Shown one piece after another: positions 34,892 through 44,071 of a stretch of 49,890 bases of DNA; position 1 is the first letter of the stretch; each line of letters starts with the position of its first letter. Origin of the DNA: Comamonadaceae bacterium (GTDB lineage: Bacteria; Pseudomonadota; Gammaproteobacteria; Burkholderiales; Burkholderiaceae_C); contig CANFWH010000013.1 of NCBI GenBank assembly GCA_947450645.1, positions 1-49,890 of the forward strand. The letters run 5' to 3'. A program made the position numbers and the translations under genes. The notes beneath the pieces were generated by a model. It did not search any database. It had not been told where the DNA came from and was given only the letters and a program-made list of their open reading frames with translations.

Positions 34892-36202
34892 ATGAAACTA
34901 TCCGATAACAAAGCCACGCTTTCCTTCTCCAATGGCACGCCCAGTTTCGAAGTGCCTGTTTATGCAGGCAATATCGGCCCCGATGTGTTGGACATCCGCA
35001 AGCTCTACGGTACGACAGGTATGTTTACCTATGACCCTGGTTTTATGTCCACAGCGGCTTGCCAATCTGCCATTACGTATATCGACGGCGACAAAGGTGA
35101 ACTCTTGTACCGCGGCTACCCCATCGAGCAAATTGCGCAAAAGTGTGACTTTTTAGACACTTGCTATTTGCTGCTTCGTTCTGAATTGCCGACCGATACG
35201 CAGCGTAAAGACTTTCACAAATTGGTGACGATGCACACCATGGTGAACGAGCAAATGCAATTCTTTTTGCGAGGCTTCCGCCGCGATGCGCATCCGATGG
35301 CGATTTTGACGGGCCTCGTTGGCGCGATGTCAGCCTTCTATCACGACAGTACTGACATCAACAATGCCGAGCACCGCGAAATTGCCGCGATTCGTTTGAT
35401 TGCCAAAATGCCGACCTTAGTGGCTATGGCGTACAAATACAGCATTGGTCAGCCGTTTGTGTATCCAAAAAATAACCTGTCCTATGCGGGTAACTTTTTG
35501 TACATGATGTTTGCTACACCTTGCGAAGAATACAAAGTCAATCCCATCATGGAGCGTGCGATGGATCGTATCTTTACGTTGCACGCTGACCATGAACAAA
35601 ACGCGTCTACTTCTACGGTTCGCTTGTGCGGCTCGTCGGGTACGAATCCGTTTGCCGCCATTGCGGCTGGTGTGGCGTGTCTGTGGGGTCCCGCACACGG
35701 CGGTGCAAACGAAGCTTGCCTGCAAATGCTGGAAGAGATTCAAGCCAAAGGTGGACTCTCGTATGTCGCGGAGTTCATGGAAAAAGTCAAAGACAAAAAC
35801 TCTGGCGTGAAGCTGATGGGCTTTGGTCATCGCGTCTACAAAAACTTTGATCCACGTGCCAAGCTCATGCAAGAGACTTGCCGCGAAGTGTTTGCTGCAC
35901 TGGGTGTGGAAAACGACCCTATTTTGCAATTGGCGCAGGCGCTTGAGAAAATTGCATTAGAGGACGACTACTTTGTATCGCGCAAACTCTATCCAAACGT
36001 GGACTACTACTCAGGCATCGTGCAACGTGCGATTGGCATTCCAGTCTCGTTGTTTACAGGCATTTTTGCACTGGCGCGTTCGGTGGGCTGGATTGCACAG
36101 CTGAACGAAATGATTGGTGATCCAGAGTACAAGATTGGTCGTCCACGTCAATTGTTTACAGGCTCGCCGCGTCGCGATGTCCCTGCTTCAACGCACCGTT
36201 AA
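34892..36202 (+). CDS. gltA: Citrate synthase
   Basis: 436-residue hexameric-type citrate synthase, condensing oxaloacetate and acetyl-CoA at the entry of the TCA cycle. Active-site His in [15 protein letters not shown], His and Asp in [15 protein letters not shown], and [15 protein letters not shown] are all intact. The N-terminal [20 protein letters not shown] is characteristic. AAGGAAA precedes the ATG. Eleven bases after sdhE, so probably co-transcribed with sdh. Confidence 0.97.
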   Translation: MKLSDNKATLSFSNGTPSFEVPVYAGNIGPDVLDIRKLYGTTGMFTYDPGFMSTAACQSAITYIDGDKGELLYRGYPIEQIAQKCDFLDTCYLLLRSELPTDTQRKDFHKLVTMHTMVNEQMQFFLRGFRRDAHPMAILTGLVGAMSAFYHDSTDINNAEHREIAAIRLIAKMPTLVAMAYKYSIGQPFVYPKNNLSYAGNFLYMMFATPCEEYKVNPIMERAMDRIFTLHADHEQNASTSTVRLCGSSGTNPFAAIAAGVACLWGPAHGGANEACLQMLEEIQAKGGLSYVAEFMEKVKDKNSGVKLMGFGHRVYKNFDPRAKLMQETCREVFAALGVENDPILQLAQALEKIALEDDYFVSRKLYPNVDYYSGIVQRAIGIPVSLFTGIFALARSVGWIAQLNEMIGDPEYKIGRPRQLFTGSPRRDVPASTHR

Positions 36203-36222
36203 TCGCTCCAACTTATGCGCTA

Positions 36223-36825
36223 ATGCTCGATCTGAATAACCACTTCCTGATAGCCATGCCTGGCATGGTAGATGATGATTTTGAGAGAGCCGTGGTATTT
36301 ATTTTTGATTACGGCAAAAATGGCGCTGCTGGGTTGATCATTAACCGCCCTAGCGAGAGCACGATCAAACATATGTTTGATCGCATGGACATGCCGCTTA
36401 GGCGCGAAGATTTACACCAAGAACGTGTGTTCGACGGTGGCCCAACCTACACAGATCGCGGCTTTGTATTACACGAGGCGCAGCAAACCTTCGAAGTCGG
36501 GCAGGGTGGGCATCAAACCGCTACGCAAGCGTCGTTTTATGCATCGACATTGACTGTGCCCGGTGGGCTAGAGATGACGACATCGCATGATGTTTTAGAC
36601 GCCATTTCTAGCGGCGTAGGCCCGAGCAAAATTTTTATCGCACTAGGTTATGCCTCTTGGCAAGCAGGGCAGCTTGAGGGTGAGCTCGTGCGTAATGATT
36701 GGCTCACTGTTCCAGCCAAGCATGAGCTGATTTTTGATGTGCCCGTAGCAGAGCGTTACAAAGCAGCGCTAGCGCTGCTAGGCATTGATGAAATGATGCT
36801 AAGCAGCACGGCGGGAAGCGCTTAA
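36223..36825 (+). CDS. YqgE/AlgH family protein (DUF179)
   Basis: 200-residue protein of the conserved YqgE/AlgH family. NHFLIAMPGMVDDDFERAVVF, GAAGLIINRPSE, VFDGGPTYTDRGFVLH and IFIALGYASWQAGQLEGEL are family signatures. Cytoplasmic; biochemical role not settled. Two bases before ruvX, the usual neighbour. Confidence 0.9.
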   Translation: MLDLNNHFLIAMPGMVDDDFERAVVFIFDYGKNGAAGLIINRPSESTIKHMFDRMDMPLRREDLHQERVFDGGPTYTDRGFVLHEAQQTFEVGQGGHQTATQASFYASTLTVPGGLEMTTSHDVLDAISSGVGPSKIFIALGYASWQAGQLEGELVRNDWLTVPAKHELIFDVPVAERYKAALALLGIDEMMLSSTAGSA

Positions 36826-36827
36826 AC

Positions 36828-37274
36828 ATGCATACGCCTGTGCAATCTTTCTTGGGCTTCGATTGGGGACGTTTGCGCATTGGTGTGGCCAGTGGCAATA
36901 CACTTTTGAAATCAGCGCAAAGCGTGACAACCCTTAACGAACAAGGCGTAGCGCGGGAACAAGCGGTTGCCAAGTTGGTGCGCGAATGGCGACCATCGGC
37001 ATTAGTCACGGGTGTGCCGTATCACCCTGATGGCGCGCCACACAAAAATACCAAATTAGCCAAACAATTCGCGCAAGAATTGCGTGATTGGACGGGGCTG
37101 ATCGTGCACGAAGTGGATGAGCGCTACAGCACGACGGAGGCCAAGTCCAGCTATGGTTTGCAAAACACCGATAATCACGCCGCTAGCAGCAAAGCAAAAA
37201 ACAAAGCTGAAAAAAAGATCGACGCACTCTCCGCGTGCGTGATTTTGGAGCAATACATGAGGGGCTTGGCATGA
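36828..37274 (+). CDS. ruvX: RuvX/YqgF Holliday-junction resolvase-like protein
   Basis: 148-residue RNase H-like protein. Catalytic acidic residues lie in FLGFDWGRLRIGVA, VDERYSTTEAKSSYG and KKIDALSACVILEQY. The family is implicated in 16S rRNA 5' processing and was proposed as a resolvase. The stop overlaps the pyrR start by four bases. Confidence 0.9.
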   Translation: MHTPVQSFLGFDWGRLRIGVASGNTLLKSAQSVTTLNEQGVAREQAVAKLVREWRPSALVTGVPYHPDGAPHKNTKLAKQFAQELRDWTGLIVHEVDERYSTTEAKSSYGLQNTDNHAASSKAKNKAEKKIDALSACVILEQYMRGLA

Positions 37275-37771
37275 ATACATTGACATCAAGTGCGGAGGCG
37301 CTGTACGGGGAGCTACTCTCTGGTGTGGAGAGTTGGCGCGGTGCAACCACGCAGTGGGTGGGCATTGCGTCTGGCGGCGCATGGATCGCAAAAAGGATGC
37401 AACATGACTGGGGTCTGGACAAGATTGGCATCATCTCCTCGTCCATGCACCGTGATGACTATTTACGCCGCGGTAGCAAATCTTCCTCTACACGAACCGA
37501 GACAACCGATCTGCCCTTTGACGTGACGGGCGCACACATTGTGCTGTTGGATGATGTGCTCTACACGGGGCGAACCATCCGCGCGGTACTTAACGAATTG
37601 TTTGATTACGGTCGCCCCGCCAGCGTGCGCTTGGCTGTGCTCGTTGACCGCGGCGGGCGTGAGCTACCACTGTCTGCTGATTTTGCGGCGACGACCGAAG
37701 TGCTATCGCCTGACCAATCCATTACGCTGTCAAAAAATATTGACGGTACGTTTGCGTTTGACCTTACGTGA
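37271..37771 (+). CDS. pyrR: PyrR bifunctional pyrimidine regulator/uracil phosphoribosyltransferase
   Basis: 166-residue PRPP-binding protein. The PRPP loop is HIVLLDDVLYTGRTIRAVLN, with GGAWIAKRM and SSMHRDDYLRRG earlier. In Gram-positives PyrR is an mRNA attenuation regulator; here, just before pyrB, it may act as regulator or as a uracil salvage enzyme. ATG 37271 overlaps the ruvX stop (ATGA); the frame extends upstream into ruvX but that part is not conserved-looking. Confidence 0.88.
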   Translation: MNTLTSSAEALYGELLSGVESWRGATTQWVGIASGGAWIAKRMQHDWGLDKIGIISSSMHRDDYLRRGSKSSSTRTETTDLPFDVTGAHIVLLDDVLYTGRTIRAVLNELFDYGRPASVRLAVLVDRGGRELPLSADFAATTEVLSPDQSITLSKNIDGTFAFDLT

Positions 37772-37786
37772 CATCAAGTGACACCT

Positions 37787-38749
37787 ATGAAAAATCCGCA
37801 ACTCAATAAAAATGGCGAGCTGATTCATCTGCTCTCTACCGAAGGCTTGTCCCGAGACATCCTCACACATATCTTGGATACGGCCGCTAACTTTGCCAGT
37901 GTGAATGAGCGCGAAGTCAAAAAACTCCCGCTTCTGCGCGGTAAAACGGTGTTCAATCTTTTCTTTGAAAACTCGACCCGTACCCGCACGACATTTGAAA
38001 TTGCTGCGACGCGCCTCTCAGCCGATGTGATGAATCTAGATATCGCTCGCTCATCCGCATCCAAAGGCGAGAGCTTGCTGGATACGATTGCCAACCTGTC
38101 GGCCATGGCGGCCGATCTCTTTGTAGTCAGGCACAGCGAGTCGGGTGCGCCGTACTTGATCGCCCAGCATTTGCCACCGCATATTCACGTGATCAATGCG
38201 GGTGATGGTCGTCATGCACATCCGACACAAGGTTTGCTGGACATGCTCACCATCAGGCACTACAAAAAAGATTTCTCTAACCTCACGGTTGCCATTGTGG
38301 GCGATGTGCTGCATTCACGCGTGGCTAGAAGCGATATCCATGCGCTCAACACGCTGGGCTGTGCCGAGGTTCGTGTGGTGGGCCCCAAGACCCTTGTGCC
38401 CTCCTATATGGCCGCGCTGGGTGTGCGTGTTTGTCACAGCCTACAGGAGGGCATTACCGGCGCTGATGTGGTCATCATGTTGCGCCTGCAAAACGAACGC
38501 ATGGGCGGCGCTTTACTACCCTCCAGTCATGAATACTTTAAGAGCTATGGCCTGACGCAAGAGAAGCTCTTGTGGGCAAAACCTGATTCCATCGTGATGC
38601 ATCCAGGTCCTATTAATCGAGGGGTTGAAATTGATTCGTCGGTCGTAGATGGTGCGCAAAGCGTGATCCTGCCGCAAGTCAGCTTTGGTATCGCGGTGCG
38701 CATGGCCGTGATGAGCATCGTCTCTAGCAATGAGGGAGACATTAAGTGA
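37787..38749 (+). CDS. pyrB: Aspartate carbamoyltransferase catalytic subunit
   Basis: 320-residue enzyme of de novo pyrimidine synthesis, joining carbamoyl phosphate and aspartate. Carbamoyl-phosphate motif [38 protein letters not shown] and [11 protein letters not shown], plus [11 protein letters not shown], are intact. ATG 37787 is preferred; GTG 37778 would add three residues and cannot be excluded. Followed in GTGA overlap by a non-catalytic dihydroorotase homologue, the arrangement found in pseudomonads where both proteins form one complex. Confidence 0.95.
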   Translation: MKNPQLNKNGELIHLLSTEGLSRDILTHILDTAANFASVNEREVKKLPLLRGKTVFNLFFENSTRTRTTFEIAATRLSADVMNLDIARSSASKGESLLDTIANLSAMAADLFVVRHSESGAPYLIAQHLPPHIHVINAGDGRHAHPTQGLLDMLTIRHYKKDFSNLTVAIVGDVLHSRVARSDIHALNTLGCAEVRVVGPKTLVPSYMAALGVRVCHSLQEGITGADVVIMLRLQNERMGGALLPSSHEYFKSYGLTQEKLLWAKPDSIVMHPGPINRGVEIDSSVVDGAQSVILPQVSFGIAVRMAVMSIVSSNEGDIK

Positions 38750-40029
38750 AAATTTTGATTCAAGGCGGTCGCATCATTGACCCGAAAAGTGGCTTAGATA
38801 CGGTTGGGGATGTGGCGGTAGCGAATGGTCGTATTGCTCATATCCAGCAAGGCTTGCAGGTCGATTTTCAAGCCGACAAAGTCATTGATGCCAATGGCTG
38901 CTGGGTGATTCCGGGCTTGGTCGATTTGAATGCTCGCCTAGGCGAGCCTGGTGGTGAGCACGCCCACATGCTGCAATCTGAATTGGCGGCAGCAGGCGCG
39001 GGCGGTGTGACTTCGGTCGTGTGCCCCCCTGACACATCCCCCGTTTTGGACGAGCCTGGCCTTGTCGAGATGCTCAAGTTTCGCGCTCAAAAACGCCATG
39101 CGGCGCGGGTCTTCCCATTGGGCGCTCTAACCCGTGGTTTGAAGGGCGAATCGCTCACCGCGATGCTTGAGCTTGCGGATGCAGGCTGCGTCGGTTTTGG
39201 CCAAGCGGAAGAGCCCATCGTCAATACGCAAACATTGCAGCGTGCCATGCAATACGCGGCCACACATGACCTCACGGTTTGGCTGAGGCCACAAGACGCG
39301 TGGCTTGGCAAGGGTATTGCGGCCAGCGGGGCTTATGCGACAAGGCTCGGGCTCTCAGGCATTCCCGTGATGGCCGAAACGATTGCCCTGCAAACAATTT
39401 TTGATTTACAGCGTAGTACGGGCGCTCGTGTGCACCTGCAGCGCATCAGCTCTAGCGCGGGCGCTGCCTTGCTCAAAGCGGCCAAAGCGGAAGGTCTACC
39501 TGTGACGGCGGACGTCAGCATGAACTCATTGTTCCTTGTTGACAATGACATTGGCTACTTTGATAGCCGTATGCGTCTTTCGCCGCCGCTGCGCCAATCA
39601 CGCGACCGTGATGCACTCCGAAGCGCTCTGATTGACGGCACGATTGACGCCATTGTCTCTGACCACACGCCAGTGAGCGAAGATGGCAAAGCGCTTCCTT
39701 TTGCTGAGGCCGAAGTCGGCGCAACGGGATTGGAATTGTTGCTTAACCTAACGCTGCGTTTTGCAGCCGAGACAAAGATCACCGTTGCACAGGCGCTGGA
39801 GTGTGTCTCTACGCGTGCGGCCAAGGTGCTTGGTAAAGACAGCATCGGACACTTGAGTTTGCATGGTCAAGCCGACGTAGTGGTGTTTGACCCTAAGGCT
39901 CTTTGGTCGGTTAATGCCCAAAATTTACTCAGCCACGGCAAACACACACCGTTCTCAGGTTTTGAGTTTGTCGGCAAGGTTAAAGCCACGGTTGTGAACG
40001 GACATCTGGCGTATGAAGGCAGCGTTTAA
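38746..40029 (+). CDS. pyrX: Catalytically dead dihydroorotase homologue (PyrC'/PyrX type)
   Basis: 427-residue amidohydrolase-fold protein homologous to class I dihydroorotase but missing the zinc site. The first HxH is Asn62-x-Arg64 in [13 protein letters not shown]; the HCED-type motif reads [10 protein letters not shown]; the HxS-type motif reads VHLQRISSS; the TPHH-type motif reads VSMNSLFL. Only the late Asp of SDHTPVSED survives. In Pseudomonas such a protein is needed for assembly of the ATCase dodecamer with PyrB, and I infer the same here. Start GTG 38746 overlaps the pyrB stop. A true pyrC must be elsewhere. Confidence 0.88.
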   Translation: MKILIQGGRIIDPKSGLDTVGDVAVANGRIAHIQQGLQVDFQADKVIDANGCWVIPGLVDLNARLGEPGGEHAHMLQSELAAAGAGGVTSVVCPPDTSPVLDEPGLVEMLKFRAQKRHAARVFPLGALTRGLKGESLTAMLELADAGCVGFGQAEEPIVNTQTLQRAMQYAATHDLTVWLRPQDAWLGKGIAASGAYATRLGLSGIPVMAETIALQTIFDLQRSTGARVHLQRISSSAGAALLKAAKAEGLPVTADVSMNSLFLVDNDIGYFDSRMRLSPPLRQSRDRDALRSALIDGTIDAIVSDHTPVSEDGKALPFAEAEVGATGLELLLNLTLRFAAETKITVAQALECVSTRAAKVLGKDSIGHLSLHGQADVVVFDPKALWSVNAQNLLSHGKHTPFSGFEFVGKVKATVVNGHLAYEGSV

Positions 40030-40732
40030 GCTGTGCCGCGCGATCCTGCACTTGCTGCGGGGTTATTGGATTATTAAAACGCAGTTTGCAAAAATATCAC
40101 AAAACGAGCGTGCAACCCATGTCCAGCAATGGTCGGCGCAGCTTGTGCAAGTTTTGGGGCTTGAGCTCCGCGTGATCGGACGGCCGATTGCACATGGACT
40201 TTTCGTTGCCAATCACATCTCGTGGCTTGATAACGTCGCCATCCACGCCGCGCATTTCTGCCGCTTTGTAGCGAAGTCCGACATTAAAGGCTGGCCATTG
40301 ATTGGCTACCTAACCGATCAATCGGGCATGCTCTTTGTCGAGCGCACCAGTCGCAAAGATTCGCATCGCGTGGTGCAAACCGTGGCAGAGCGCTTGCGAC
40401 AAGGGGATTGTGTGGCGGTTTTTCCAGAAGGTACAACGGGCGAAGGACGGAAGTTGTTACCGTTTCACGCCAATATGATTCAAAGTGCGATTGATGCAGA
40501 TGCACAAGTTCAACCTATCGCGATTCGGTTCACAGACACAGCTAGCGGCGCGCAAAGCTTTGCGCCCTGTTTCGTCGGCGAAGACACACTCTTCCAATCC
40601 GTGTGGCGTACTTTGAATGCGAAGAGCATCACCGTGACTTTGCAGTTTGGAGCGCCGCAAACCACCGAGTCACGGGATCGACGTGCGTGGGCACATGACC
40701 TTCGCGCCAGCATTCATACAATGCTCACATGA
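40013..40732 (+). CDS. 1-acyl-glycerol-3-phosphate acyltransferase (PlsC-like)
   Basis: 239-residue membrane-associated acyltransferase. Catalytic NHISWLDNVAIHA (H-x4-D) and substrate motif VFPEGTTGEGRKLLPFHANM are present, with IKGWPLIGYLTDQSGMLFVE between. The N-terminus carries a hydrophobic stretch (LCRAILHLLRGYWII). It should add acyl chains to lysophosphatidate. ATG 40013 overlaps the pseudo-dihydroorotase end by 17 bases; stop overlaps the Nudix start (ATGA). Confidence 0.87.
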   Translation: MKAAFKLCRAILHLLRGYWIIKTQFAKISQNERATHVQQWSAQLVQVLGLELRVIGRPIAHGLFVANHISWLDNVAIHAAHFCRFVAKSDIKGWPLIGYLTDQSGMLFVERTSRKDSHRVVQTVAERLRQGDCVAVFPEGTTGEGRKLLPFHANMIQSAIDADAQVQPIAIRFTDTASGAQSFAPCFVGEDTLFQSVWRTLNAKSITVTLQFGAPQTTESRDRRAWAHDLRASIHTMLT

Positions 40733-41291
40733 TGAATACCAATTTTAAATTTTGCCCGCAATGTGCAACGACCTTGTCGTGGGTGAGCGTAGAGGAAGAT
40801 GGCGGCGCTAAATCGCGCTGGCGCTGTACGGCTTGCACGTTTACACACTGGAATAATCCAACGCCTGTGCTAGCTGCCGTCGTTGAAATCAAAGAAACAG
40901 GACAAATTTTGCTCGCGCGCAATGCCGCATGGAGCGGCAAATTCTTTGCGCTTATCACGGGCTTTATGGAAGCGGGAGAGTCGCCACAAGAAGGCATTTC
41001 GCGCGAGGTGAAAGAAGAAACCAATCTTGACGTGAGCGAACTCAATTTGATTGGCGCGTATGACTTTAAGCGAATGAACCAAGTCATCATTGCTTACCAC
41101 GTGATTGCCAGCGGCGAGGTGATACTGTCGCCAGAGCTTGTGGAATATAGGCTTTTTGCGCCTGAAGACTTAAAATGTTGGCGTGCTGGAACGGGTTACG
41201 CACTTGCCGATTGGTTAGTGACCAAGGGCATCACGCCGCGATTTGTCGAACTACCGCCCAGACCCGATGCAACTTATACAAAAGACTCCGA

Positions 41292-41295
<4 letters not shown>
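40729..41295 (+). CDS. Nudix hydrolase with zinc ribbon
   Basis: 188-residue protein. A zinc ribbon (CPQC near residue 9 and CTAC near 34) precedes a Nudix domain with box GFMEAGESPQEGISREV followed by KEETNLDV. This layout is like NADH pyrophosphatases, but the protein is shorter and the substrate is not certain. Start ATG overlaps the acyltransferase stop; a second ATG follows at once at 40732. Its stop overlaps the TusA-like start (ATGA). Confidence 0.85.
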
Positions 41296-42254
<959 letters not shown>

Positions 42255-42261
42255 GATGCCA

Positions 42262-42930
42262 TTATCCCTTTTGTAGCAGGTGGTAGCAAACCATACCCGC
42301 CTTGCCTTGGCGAGTGATTGAAAGACTGAAGGGCACAAGTTCCTCGCTCGTCCACACACGATCCGATTCCAAATAAATAAAACCGCCTAGCTTGGTGATG
42401 CGTGACGCGGCTTTGAGCGCTGGTGTAAACAAATCAGATTGAAACGGAGGGTCGAGAAACACGACATCTACGCTATTCGGGGCAAGTTTGCCCATTTGCG
42501 CAATCGCATCGCCTTGAATGACTTGGATATTGTTTGCAGCAAGCTTTGTCCGCAGGCCAAGCAGGGAGCGGCATAGCAGAGGGTCTTGCTCGCAGACCAA
42601 TACCGACATGGCTTTGCGCGATGCAGCTTCAAAACCGAGTGCGCCCGTGCCAGCGAACGCATCCACGCAGTGCAGCCCCGTAAGGTCTTGTCCGAGCCAA
42701 TTGAACAGCGTTTCCCGCACGCGATTTGGCGTGGGGCGAAGTCCTTCAATGCTGGCAACGGCTAGCAAGCTACGTTTCCACTGCCCGCCAATGATGCGAA
42801 TTTCCGAAGAACCCCCCTGTCGCTTTGCGACATCCCCCCTGCTATGCAGGGGGGAACCTTGTTTTTTAGTTTGCCCCTGCGAAGTAGGGGAAATGTCCCG
42901 TAGAGACAAAGGGGTTCTTCCGTTTTTCAT
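42262..42930 (-). CDS. rsmD: 16S rRNA (guanine966-N2)-methyltransferase, repeat-extended N-terminus
   Basis: 222-residue RsmD, methylating G966 of 16S rRNA. Conserved parts are IRIIGGQWKRSLLAV, RPTPNRVRETLFNWL, VDAFAGTGALGFEAASR (SAM motif) and VVFLDPPFQSDLF. ATG 42930 overlaps the apbC stop in an ATGA, fixing it as the native start, yet codons 4-42 read through a 115-bp multi-hairpin element (42806-42920) and give a Gln/Arg/Gly/Ser-rich extension with no family counterpart. The core resumes at about residue 43 (SSEIRIIGG). A TTG at 42909 is the only plausible inner start and also lies in the element. Enzyme likely still active. Confidence 0.92.
   Translation of the reverse strand: MKNGRTPLSLRDISPTSQGQTKKQGSPLHSRGDVAKRQGGSSEIRIIGGQWKRSLLAVASIEGLRPTPNRVRETLFNWLGQDLTGLHCVDAFAGTGALGFEAASRKAMSVLVCEQDPLLCRSLLGLRTKLAANNIQVIQGDAIAQMGKLAPNSVDVVFLDPPFQSDLFTPALKAASRITKLGGFIYLESDRVWTSEELVPFSLSITRQGKAGMVCYHLLQKG
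42806..42920. repeat. 115-bp multi-hairpin element inside rsmD
   Basis: Bounded by a perfect 10-bp inverted repeat: GAAGAACCCC (42806-42815) and GGGGTTCTTC (42911-42920). Inside are hairpins TGTCGC-TTT-GCGACA (42818-42832), a 9-bp stem CCCCCCTGC-TAT-GCAGGGGGG (42834-42854), CCCCT/AGGGG (42874-42890) and TGTC/GACA (42894-42908). The left and right halves mirror one another, like a mobile palindromic unit or MITE. It keeps the rsmD frame open. Confidence 0.75.
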
Positions 42931-44021
42931 GTCTCTTTCGAGATGCTAATGGTCGGAAACTTGCTAGAAAAATCTTTGGCTTTAGATGCAATCTTGACCG
43001 CCATTTGCCGCGCAATCCCTTTGTAGATCAGGGCGACATCGCCATCAGGGTCAGCGACCATGGTGGGCTTGCCGCTATCGGCCTCTTGCCGTATTTGCAT
43101 TTTGAGCGGCAGTGCGCCCAAATAATCTATCCCAAAATCAGCCGCCATTTTTTTGCCACCATCTACGCCAAAAATATGCTCAGCGTGACCACAGTTGCTG
43201 CAAATATGCACCGCCATGTTTTCCACCACGCCCAAAATCGGCACGCCGACTTTTTCAAACATCTTGATCCCTTTTTTGGCGTCTAACAGCGCAATATCTT
43301 GCGGTGTAGTCACAATCACCGCGCCCGTCATGGGGACGCGCTGCGAGAGCGTGAGCGCGATATCGCCCGTGCCAGGCGGCATATCCACGATCAAATAGTC
43401 CAAATTGCCCCAATTGGTTTGGCGTAGCAGCTGCTCCAGCGCCTGCGTCGCCATCGGGCCGCGCCAAATCATGGCTTCGTCTTTGGCGACCAAAAAGCCA
43501 ATCGACATGACTTCCACGCTGTAGTTCTTCATCGGCTCCATCGTCTTGCCATCCGTGGTGTCAGGGCGGCCGTCTAGCCCCATCATCATGGGCTGCGAGG
43601 GGCCATAAATGTCCGCATCCAAAATGCCGACCGATGCGCCTTCCGCTGCCAAAGCCAGCGCAAGGTTGACCGCCGTCGTACTCTTGCCCACGCCGCCTTT
43701 GCCAGAAGCCACGGCGATGATGTTCTTCACATTAGGTAACAGCGCTACACCACGCTGGGCGGCGTGTGCGACGACGTTGGTGGTAATCGTCACGTCAACG
43801 CTTGCGACACCAGCGACGGTTTTTGCAGCAGCCACAAGCGCTGCACTAATGGCCGCGTGTTGGCTTTTGGCAGGGTAGCCCATCTCTACGTGCAGCGAGA
43901 CGCGATCCTGCGTGACGGTGAGATTTTTGATTTGGCGGGTAGAGACGAAGTCCTTACCCGTATTGGGGTCAAGGACGGTTGAGAGGGCTTGGTGGATAAA
44001 TTCTGGCGATGGAGTTTGCAT
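42927..44021 (-). CDS. apbC: Mrp/ApbC-type iron-sulfur carrier ATPase
   Basis: 364-residue P-loop Fe-S carrier. An N-terminal DUF59-like domain (SPEFIHQALSTVLDPNTGKD) leads to Walker A VASGKGGVGKSTTAVNLA, LDADIYGPSQPMM, DYLIVDMPPGTGDIALT and the cluster-binding CxxC in HICSNCGHAEHIFG. It assembles or transfers 4Fe-4S clusters. ATG 44021 is preferred to TTG 44030. Its stop overlaps the rsmD start. Divergent from metG with 50 bases between starts. Confidence 0.93.
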   Translation of the reverse strand: MQTPSPEFIHQALSTVLDPNTGKDFVSTRQIKNLTVTQDRVSLHVEMGYPAKSQHAAISAALVAAAKTVAGVASVDVTITTNVVAHAAQRGVALLPNVKNIIAVASGKGGVGKSTTAVNLALALAAEGASVGILDADIYGPSQPMMMGLDGRPDTTDGKTMEPMKNYSVEVMSIGFLVAKDEAMIWRGPMATQALEQLLRQTNWGNLDYLIVDMPPGTGDIALTLSQRVPMTGAVIVTTPQDIALLDAKKGIKMFEKVGVPILGVVENMAVHICSNCGHAEHIFGVDGGKKMAADFGIDYLGALPLKMQIRQEADSGKPTMVADPDGDVALIYKGIARQMAVKIASKAKDFSSKFPTISISKET

Positions 44022-44071
44022 AACTTCCAAGTGTACCGTTCGCAGCAGCGCTAGCCTTCTAAAATAGGGGG

